From Shewanella colwelliana ATCC 39565 (GTDB lineage Bacteria > Pseudomonadota > Gammaproteobacteria > Enterobacterales > Shewanellaceae), in NCBI RefSeq assembly GCF_000518705.1, contig NZ_JAEC01000023.1, positions 23,132 to 87,131 on the forward strand: a DNA stretch of 64,000 nt, written 5' to 3'. The position numbers and the translations under genes are program-made. Below, one piece after another: positions 57,970-64,000 of the stretch (position 1 is the stretch's first letter; every line of letters starts with the position of its first letter). The notes beneath the pieces were generated by a model that saw only the letters and a program-made list of their open reading frames with translations, did no database searches and was not told where the DNA came from.

Positions 57970-58924
57970 GTTCAGCCCTCCATTCGTTAACCCATACTTT
58001 GTGCTTTTCGACCACAAGTGTTGCATCTATGGCGTTATAGTCTTGCTCATTGAAAGGGTTAGCCTCACAAGGGCAATTAAGGTCAAAACTCTCTTTTAGC
58101 GCATCTAATAACATGATGCGATCGCGAACATATGAAAAGTCATAGCCTTTGAATAATTTGTCCAAGGTACCGAAGTGACCATTGATATAAGCAAGATTCA
58201 AACGTGTGATAAGTTCACGTTCGTTGTTTTGCAGCAACGGCAGATTTTCTCTTGCCATGAAATAATTAAAAACATTTAACGACTCTTTACTAATCGGAAT
58301 AATTTGATGCAATTTCACCGGTTTTATCATGCGGCGTGACAATTGCTCATCATCGTCATAATCCTTTTTAGTTGTACCGAATGTCATTAATCGGTTGGCG
58401 GCTTGGGTCCCCATGAACACAATCGGTACGCCCGATTTATCAAGCATGCTCGCGAAACACTTCAGCATTTGTTGCGTCTTTATCCCATCATTTTTAGGCA
58501 GGGTATGTTGAACTTCATCAATGATGAGTAGCTCAACTTCAAGTTCGACCAATAATTGATTGAACTGAGCAAATAGTTCAATAAAGTCTACCGCCTTCCT
58601 TGGGAGTGGAGCGCCCATCCGCATGATTATTCCGCGAAGTAACGCACTGGGGCTGTTCGTTTCGATTGCCACTTCATGATGCAATACAGGAATAGTGACT
58701 TTCTCTTCACTCTCGCGTCCCTTCATCTGACTCGCGTATGTTTCCGCGAGTAGCGTTTTACCGATGCCTGATGGCCCCGTAATGAGAAGTCCCAGCTTCT
58801 TAGCTTGATGCGTAAAATTGTAATGCACATGATTCATCGCTTTCCATGCTGCTTTTAGCGTGCAATGTTTAGCAATGTTATCAGGCATATCAATGCTATT
58901 TAACTCGGCCATCAGTCGTTCCAT
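57938..58924 (-). CDS. tnsC: TnsC/TniB-like AAA ATPase
   Basis: 328 residues. Walker A is GPSGIGKT at residues 50-57, and Walker B is LLIIDEVQH. Sensor-type segments follow (FMGTQAANRLM). It is the ATP-dependent regulator that links target selection by TniQ to the TnsAB transposase. It overlaps tnsB upstream (13 bp) and the longer form of tniQ downstream. Shorter than Tn7 TnsC and closer in size to TniB. Confidence 0.88.
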   Translation of the reverse strand: MERLMAELNSIDMPDNIAKHCTLKAAWKAMNHVHYNFTHQAKKLGLLITGPSGIGKTLLAETYASQMKGRESEEKVTIPVLHHEVAIETNSPSALLRGIIMRMGAPLPRKAVDFIELFAQFNQLLVELEVELLIIDEVQHTLPKNDGIKTQQMLKCFASMLDKSGVPIVFMGTQAANRLMTFGTTKKDYDDDEQLSRRMIKPVKLHQIIPISKESLNVFNYFMARENLPLLQNNERELITRLNLAYINGHFGTLDKLFKGYDFSYVRDRIMLLDALKESFDLNCPCEANPFNEQDYNAIDATLVVEKHKVWVNEWRAEHGYPTSMPAK

Positions 58925-60927
58925 AAATCTTCAGCGCCCTCATCATAATTATCGTTCGGTTGGTGATGTCTCTGTTTTGTTTCGCTATGCTTCGGTTTGT
59001 CTTCTACAACCGCAATGTTTGCATCATATTCCGTGCGCTCATTGACCACTTTTTCGTTTGAACGTTGGATGCGCTCCGCTGCGGAGAGGTTAGCGGCATT
59101 ATTGACCTCATAAGAATGCACGGGCTTACCAGAGCGCTTTTTCCTGACCTTGACGGTTTGTAGGACGCTTTCAACTTGATTGGTTACTTCGCCTTTATGT
59201 GCTTGCATATAAACACTGAATGACTTCGGTTTGTGACCATTAAGCTCTTCAAATGAAACAGGGAAGGGCATATCATCGAGCTCTCGGTTGGGAACCACTA
59301 AACAAATGTCTGCCTTTGTTTTCGGGTGCTTACCGATAACGGTCACATAGCGAGCATCGAATGGACAATACTGAATCGAAACCGAAGGCAGCTCATTGCC
59401 GTAGGTCTTCATCTGGCTGTAGAGGTCTTTTAAATCTTTGCTACTGAAAATCTGGTTGTAGCAAGTAATATAGCCACTGGCCTGTAACTTGTGTTGACTC
59501 GGTTTTAGGTATACATGAAACGCAGAGACGACATGGTCATAATTATCTCGCTTAGATGAGCGCATCATCGCCTTTGTATCCCAACGTTCTTGCGGTGTTT
59601 CGCCAGTCATACTGTGCTTGGTATTGACATATTCACTCAAGAACCTATTGAGGTGCTTTTTAAAATCACTCACGAACATGCTTGCGAGTTGTTTTGGTTG
59701 TTTGCTTTGTTGTTCTTTTCCCGTCCTAGGAGGTAGGTACCCGGGAACACCGATGACACGCTCGCCATTTGCTAAGGTGACTTGATAGCCCTCAAAGAAT
59801 TGCTTACGCAATGTATTATTGAACGACTCAACAAAGGGCTTCATCGTTGGCCTATTTGCTGGGTTATGCTTAAGGTTTATTACCAAGTTATTGCAAAGTT
59901 TACGCATGATGCTGTTGTTAAAGCCCGCTCCGTTATCTGTGACAAGTTCAAATGGCCTCCCTTTTGCGGGTAAGAACTCATCCGACTCAAAAGTACTTCT
60001 TAGCAGATTGGTCACCGACTCTTTGTTTTCACCTTGCCCGAACTCTACAACAACACCAATGGGATAACGCGAGTACGCATCCATCGCGACATAAATCCCC
60101 ATATTCTCAGTGATCTCCCCAGTGTCATCATCGATTAAACGAAGCGTTGGGCACATTCTGTCCACTTCTACGCGCTCAAGTGGGAAGTCGGTTTTTATTC
60201 GTTTACCGATAGTGTTCAGTAACTGATTTCGTTCAGCGTCGGATGTAGCATCGTTATTTAACTTGTTATAGTGTTCGCTATAGGTTTTTAAACGACGAAG
60301 GTAGGTGCTGTAGCTTGCTAATTGGATCGTCTCATCATTGACCTTCTTTACATCATCTTTATACGCTCTGTAACACGCTTTCTTATTGTCATGGACGCCA
60401 TCACACCAGTCTTTGATGATGCGACTTATCATGAACTCTTCAGATTCAGTACTGAGTCGTGTTGAAGACTTGCGCTTTTTGGGCATCAGCACATTGTTGT
60501 CGTAACCATTTTTGACCCATTGGTGCCAATACGCATTAATTGTCGTTTTAGCGGGCATGTTCGGATAGACAAGTTCAGGGTGTCTTTCAATCAACACCGC
60601 TTTCAAGCGTTCATACGCTTCTTCTGTACTAGGCTTCAGTTCCCCATTGCTGTTATCAACAATTTCACACAGGGTCTGTACATAGAGCATTTTGCGCTGA
60701 TGCGCTTTTTTCTGCCTATCATTCAGTACACGATGCACTGGCGGGGGCAGTATTTCAGTAAGTTCACCTTGTTCAAGCTTCTCGTGGAACTCCTCGGACT
60801 TTAGATAAACACTTTGTTCTGTTTCATGCTCACCTTTAAGCAGGATAGAATCACTATCTTGATACACAGACGTGAGAATAACGCCTGTGGATGCTTGGTA
60901 TTGAGTGTTACAGAGCCTTGCCAGCAT
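58912..60927 (-). CDS. tnsB: TnsB/TniA-like DDE transposase
   Basis: 671 residues from ATG 60925-60927 (MLARLCNTQYQ), starting 2 bp after the tnsA stop. The RNase H-fold catalytic residues are Asp in ERVEVDRM, Asp in ELVTDNGAGFN and Glu in KPFVESFNNTLRKQFFEGY. A C-terminal basic region would contact TnsC. It cuts and joins the 3' ends of the transposon. An upstream in-frame ATG at 60975 would overlap tnsA. Confidence 0.9.
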   Translation of the reverse strand: MLARLCNTQYQASTGVILTSVYQDSDSILLKGEHETEQSVYLKSEEFHEKLEQGELTEILPPPVHRVLNDRQKKAHQRKMLYVQTLCEIVDNSNGELKPSTEEAYERLKAVLIERHPELVYPNMPAKTTINAYWHQWVKNGYDNNVLMPKKRKSSTRLSTESEEFMISRIIKDWCDGVHDNKKACYRAYKDDVKKVNDETIQLASYSTYLRRLKTYSEHYNKLNNDATSDAERNQLLNTIGKRIKTDFPLERVEVDRMCPTLRLIDDDTGEITENMGIYVAMDAYSRYPIGVVVEFGQGENKESVTNLLRSTFESDEFLPAKGRPFELVTDNGAGFNNSIMRKLCNNLVINLKHNPANRPTMKPFVESFNNTLRKQFFEGYQVTLANGERVIGVPGYLPPRTGKEQQSKQPKQLASMFVSDFKKHLNRFLSEYVNTKHSMTGETPQERWDTKAMMRSSKRDNYDHVVSAFHVYLKPSQHKLQASGYITCYNQIFSSKDLKDLYSQMKTYGNELPSVSIQYCPFDARYVTVIGKHPKTKADICLVVPNRELDDMPFPVSFEELNGHKPKSFSVYMQAHKGEVTNQVESVLQTVKVRKKRSGKPVHSYEVNNAANLSAAERIQRSNEKVVNERTEYDANIAVVEDKPKHSETKQRHHQPNDNYDEGAEDLWND

Positions 60928-60929
60928 TG

Positions 60930-61535
60930 TTATTGCGCCCTCACGAGTTGAGTTGAAGGGCCAAAAATCACACATTCATCATACTTAAAGACTTTGATTG
61001 CAATGAGTTCATAAATAGCGGCCGCAGGGTCTTCAAGGTCATCACTTAGCAGCCGATAAAGCTCTGCGTATGTTGTAACATCAGGCAGTTGGCTAACATC
61101 AACGTGTTCAAGCTCAGTGGCATTTCGGTTCATGACGATCATTTGTATGTTTTTACCCACGACCATTGGAAGTTCGGCTTCATCTACCAGAAGAAATGAC
61201 GATGAGGTCGTTTCATTGATGTATTGCTCGGCAGCATCAAGCTTCTTGAGATACTCATCATTAATAAAAGCGTTATGATGAACTTCGACATAGATTGAAG
61301 TCCCATCATGATTGACGACAAGAAAGCCAGGCGTATAGCGACATTTCTTACCGTCCACATTGACGTGCATACTCTCAGGTTGTGTGGCATATGCTTTCAC
61401 CTCAGGTGAAAGTTCTAACTTGTTAGCGTAGGTCTGCTCAAGAAAAGAATCGATGAAGACTGATTGCTCATTCTTGTGGCTGAACATCCATGTAATATTG
61501 CGTCCTTTTCGCATATTGGGTACACGTTTAGTCAT
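60930..61535 (-). CDS. tnsA: TnsA-like endonuclease, catalytic residues altered
   Basis: 201 residues with the TnsA N-terminal nuclease layout (SVFIDSFLEQTYANKLELSP ... YTPGFLVV ... IYVEVHHN). In active TnsA enzymes these positions read PDF and EVK. Here they read P69-G70-F71 and E84-V85-H86, so the metal-binding Asp and catalytic Lys both appear lost. It should then fail to cut the 5' ends. The first gene of the operon; ATG with GAGAG upstream. A plausible promoter (TTGCAC, TATTAT) lies at 61567-61593. Confidence 0.8.
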   Translation of the reverse strand: MTKRVPNMRKGRNITWMFSHKNEQSVFIDSFLEQTYANKLELSPEVKAYATQPESMHVNVDGKKCRYTPGFLVVNHDGTSIYVEVHHNAFINDEYLKKLDAAEQYINETTSSSFLLVDEAELPMVVGKNIQMIVMNRNATELEHVDVSQLPDVTTYAELYRLLSDDLEDPAAAIYELIAIKVFKYDECVIFGPSTQLVRAQ

Positions 61536-62292
61536 GTTTAGCTCTCAACTAGCTCTTAATGATTGAATAATAGCCGAACCGGGCAGAGTGCAAGTTTCGG
61601 GGTATCTACAACATCAAACTCGTCATTTCAAAAAAATTTGCTTCAAAAAATTGATTTGAATTTTTTTGAATTTTTAGAAATCGCTTAAGTATTCGTATTA
61701 AGTCAGAAAAGCGTTCACTGAAACACCCAACATTTAAAATTTTTGTAGAAAAATATTTTTTTGGAATTGCAAAATTTTTTTTGAAAACCACCTCTCAAAA
61801 AAAACATTACCTCATTGTTATAAAACAGGTTTATAGTCAAATTATCGCGCGAAACACTTTGTTACAAATCAAATTAAGTTTTATTCTCAAGAGGCACCCA
61901 CTCAACAACCTATCAGTAACTTAGGCCTTATGCAGCAGCGACTTATCCGTCAATAGCTGATTTGATTTTCATCGGCTATTTTCAGCATCTAAAACCAAGC
62001 ATTAATTATTGTTAATCTTTGTCAAACTTCTCCAAACAACTGTATACATGTAGTTTTTGTAACATTAATTACCCCCATTTATTGATTTACAGCACTAAGA
62101 AAGAGGTCTAACCGTGGGTTTTTCCGTCATGGCACCAGTAAACCGCCATCCCGCTTAACGCCACTAATGATGAAAAGGATTCATAGCTAGTGTTAACGGT
62201 TACATCTCAGGCTCATCACCATGAAATAATTGAGGTTTATCGCTTCTGTGGCGTCAGTGAACGTTTCTTACGTAGCAGTGATGGGCGTGCTA
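61536..62292. other. AT-rich region between tnsA and umuC remnant
   Basis: 757 bases without a supportable gene. 61610-61800 consists of closely spaced A- and T-tracts. GTGTTTC-type motifs recur on the minus strand (near 61720 and 61855) and may be TnsB-binding sites. The right transposon end should lie here; ACA at 61864-61866 is one candidate. The rest shows no clear feature. Confidence 0.45.
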
Positions 62293-63447
62293 TCAGCAAC
62301 TGATTTGCGGGATATCGTGCCAATTGGTTGTGTATTGAGGGGTGAGCATGTCTCGGCGCATTCGCCATTTGGGCGCAATGCCTTGTCCGGCAACAAACAA
62401 AGCATCGGTGCCATAGCGATTGTTAAGCGCATCCAGCACATTCATGAGCGCAGGGCTTTTAGGTTGGGCGAATAAGTCATGTTGGTAGTGGGCTTCGTTG
62501 CACAAATCAATCAGCCCGACACCCACCTTGTAGTAGCGCACGCCATGTTGGAACCGCGACTCACACAGACTCACTGCGGCCTTAACGAGTTCACAGGTAT
62601 CATTCGTTGGACTAGGTAAGCGCACAGTGACTTTGAATCCACAGGGCTGTTCATCAAAAGGCGAGTTGCTGGCAAACACCAGCATGGCATTGCACAATGA
62701 ACCTTGGTGTCTCGCTTTGGCGGCGGCTATCGCGGCGTGCTTGGTGATGGCCTGTAATAGGGATGCTTTGTCCATGATGCGCTGTCCCATGCTTCTGGTC
62801 GAGAATATCTGCAACTTATCAGCACGGGCTTCATCCCATCCCTTACAGGGTACGCCGTTTAGCTCACGGACGGTTCGCTCCACCTCAATATTAAATTGTT
62901 GGCGAGCAATGCCGGGCGCTAAGCGTGCTAACTCAAGCGCCGTGTTGATATTCATCGCTGACAGCCGCTTGGCAATACGTTTACCGACCCCCCACACATC
63001 GCTGGTTGCCATCTGCCCCAACACGAACTCTCTTTCGCTGTGACTGGAGATGGCGCACACACCGTTATAGCCAGGGAGCTTCTTAGCAGCATGATTAGCC
63101 GCTTTGGCCAAGGTCAGTGATTCCCCCATGCCGACGCACACAGGTAACCGCGATTCTTTCCAGACCGCTCGCCGTATCCGCGCGGCTTGAGTGATTAAGC
63201 AGGGAATGGCTGGGTAACAGTGTTTAAACGACAGAAAGGACTCATCAATACTGTAAATGTGCTGCTCTGGGGCAAAGCGACCGATGATTTCCATCATGGC
63301 GGATGAAAGCGAGCCATAGAGTTCATAGTTTGAGGAGAGCGCTATCACGCCTTTACGCTCGCACAGCGACTTAACCTGGAAGTAGGGGACAAACTTAGCT
63401 ATCCCTGCTTCTTTAGCTTGGCGATTGGCGGCCACAATACAGCCCAC
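62293..63447 (-). pseudogene. umuC: UmuC-type DNA polymerase, N-terminally truncated
   Basis: 384-codon frame of a Y-family translesion polymerase. Intact UmuC proteins begin with about 36 more residues containing the first catalytic Asp. Here homology starts at GCIVAANRQAKEAG, with foreign DNA directly upstream. YSIDESFLSF (catalytic DE), VGMGESLTLAKAANHAAKK and the DUF4113-type C-terminus (WRMRRDMLTPQYTTNW) are present. Loss of the first metal ligand region predicts no polymerase activity. No umuD is seen. Confidence 0.85.
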
Positions 63448-63861
63448 TGTTACGACTAGATTGTGACCAATTGTGTGAATTTACATTAATAACAACCTAA
63501 TAGATTTTATGTCGATCTTTTACTCATTATCATTCTAATTTGAGAAAAGTGAGCAACATCAAGCTTAATTTTCACACATAAATAATAATCACGATTTAAG
63601 TGGCACTTCTTTTTTTAATGATATAAATCATTATCTTTCAGTTTTAAAATTCTGCAAGTGGCACTTTTATCTTAACATTAGATTTATTTATGGAATATCT
63701 GTTGGTGAAAGAAGTTAACTGCTAATGAGATTTTAGAAAGGGGAGGATGTTGTCAGCCCGAATTCAGATAATAAGTGCACCACTCATGGTTAAACGGTGA
63801 GGAGAGATCAACTGCCTGTTGGTGATACTCTGTAGTCGCCAAACAAACATGAGTAGTTGCC
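63445..63861. other. Element boundary and palindromic control region
   Basis: Non-coding DNA that replaces the umuC 5' end. It starts CACTGTTACGACTAGATTGT. It carries two copies of AAGTGGCACTT (63598-63608 and 63656-63666) flanking TAATGAT-ATAA-ATCATTA (63616-63633). The last 100 bases lead into an IS30-type transposase and probably include its left terminus, which I could not fix. Confidence 0.5.
63598..63666. promoter_or_regulatory. Paired AAGTGGCACTT palindromes around a third palindrome
   Basis: Two identical 11-bp odd palindromes 58 bp apart, with a perfect 7-bp-arm palindrome between them. This symmetry suggests a binding region for a dimeric DNA-binding protein. No regulator gene is adjacent within the window. 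Confidence 0.5.
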
Positions 63862-64000
63862 ATGAATTACAAGCAGTTGATCGAGGGACAACGATACCAG
63901 ATTGAAGCCTATTTACGCGAGGGTTTCAGTTATCGGGAGATAGGAAAACGTCTGAAAGTAAGTCACAGCACAATCAGCCGGGAAGTCAATCGCAATCGAA
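63862..64000 (+). CDS. IS30-family transposase, N-terminal part
   Basis: The frame is open to the window edge: 46 codons from ATG 63862. It reads MNYKQLIEGQRYQIEAYLRE and then GFSYREIGKRLKVSHSTISR, the N-terminal HTH typical of IS30 transposases. The catalytic DDE part is outside the window. Confidence 0.88.
   Translation, partial: MNYKQLIEGQRYQIEAYLREGFSYREIGKRLKVSHSTISREVNRNR

Larger units (their letters stand above)
56217..61870 (-). mobile_element. Tn7-like transposon core
   Basis: A leftward operon of TnsA-, TnsB-, TnsC- and TniQ-like genes with short gaps or overlaps. I cannot fix the ends. Tn7-type termini are TGT...ACA; one candidate end is the ACA at 61864-61866, near a run of A/T tracts upstream of tnsA. 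The opposite end, beyond tniQ, could lie in the repeat-rich region to the left. No CRISPR or Cascade genes accompany it, so targeting would rest on TniQ. Confidence 0.75.

Noticed and set aside
55912..61827. TGTTTTA-type ends at 55912 and 61827 as termini of the Tn7-like element
   Set aside because: The terminal bases resemble each other, but the flanking 5-mers (TATTA and GGTTT) are not a target duplication.
49536..61871. Tn7-like ends at AATCA-TGTATTTGG (49536) and TTACA-AATCA (61871)
   Set aside because: The flanking 5-mers match and both begin TGTA, but the ends share no further sequence. With many TGT sites available this is likely chance.
62041..62060. LexA box near the umuC remnant
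   Set aside because: The sequence CTGTATACATGTAG lacks the CAG half at the correct spacing and lies downstream of umuC, so it is not its SOS operator.

Overview
The window looks like a Shewanella chromosome. The left part has the gene order nrdA-gph-ubiG-gyrA-serC-(aminotransferase)-aroA-cmk-rpsA-ihfB-lapA-lapB-pyrF, and the protein sequences read as marine gammaproteobacteria. This is inferred from gene order and protein resemblance, not from a database search. I saw no tRNA, rRNA or CRISPR array.

Region 1 (1-17.4 kb) is core housekeeping: ribonucleotide reductase (partial, with NrdR-type boxes), phosphoglycolate phosphatase, ubiquinone methyltransferase, gyrase A, serine and aromatic amino acid synthesis, CMP kinase, ribosomal protein S1, IHF beta, the LapAB envelope regulators, OMP decarboxylase, a dienoyl-CoA-reductase-like SDR and a DUF2058 protein. 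One small secreted-protein gene (7019-7534) is split by an in-frame TAA.

Region 2 (17.4-43.4 kb) is mixed genus-level content: an acyl-CoA dehydrogenase behind a perfect palindrome, PBP4 (dacB), PssA, a DTW-domain protein, a TPR-sulfotransferase, a beta-lactamase-fold serine hydrolase, an M1 aminopeptidase, a family II pyrophosphatase, a Lon-like protease and a PAS-GGDEF diguanylate cyclase. Within it lies a coherent redox locus (28.1-34.7 kb): a TtrS/TtrR-like two-component pair, an ApbE flavin transferase, a flavinylated FMN-binding lipoprotein and a porin. A folded, terminator-ended intergenic segment near 26.4 kb is a small-RNA candidate.

Region 3 (43.4-64 kb) is accessory and more AT-rich: an AraC regulator divergent from a Bcr/CflA-like MFS pump, orphan lipoproteins, a 5'-truncated IS3 copy, and a long repeat-rich non-coding tract. 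Next comes a tightly coupled operon, 50.06-54.69 kb, encoding an unknown small protein, an XRE-type regulator, a receiver-EAL phosphodiesterase, a stand-alone Hpt protein and a hybrid histidine kinase. Together these form a complete candidate phosphorelay ending in c-di-GMP hydrolysis. It is bracketed by a direct repeat (about 49.3 and 54.7 kb) and, further out, by a perfect 18-bp inverted repeat with TGT...ACA ends (48921 and 56122). Two small cassette-like genes with attC-like sites follow. Then comes a Tn7-like core (tnsA-tnsB-tnsC-tniQ, 56.6-61.5 kb) whose TnsA seems to lack two catalytic residues, an N-terminally truncated umuC, an unassigned element end with paired palindromes, and the start of an IS30-family transposase at the window edge.
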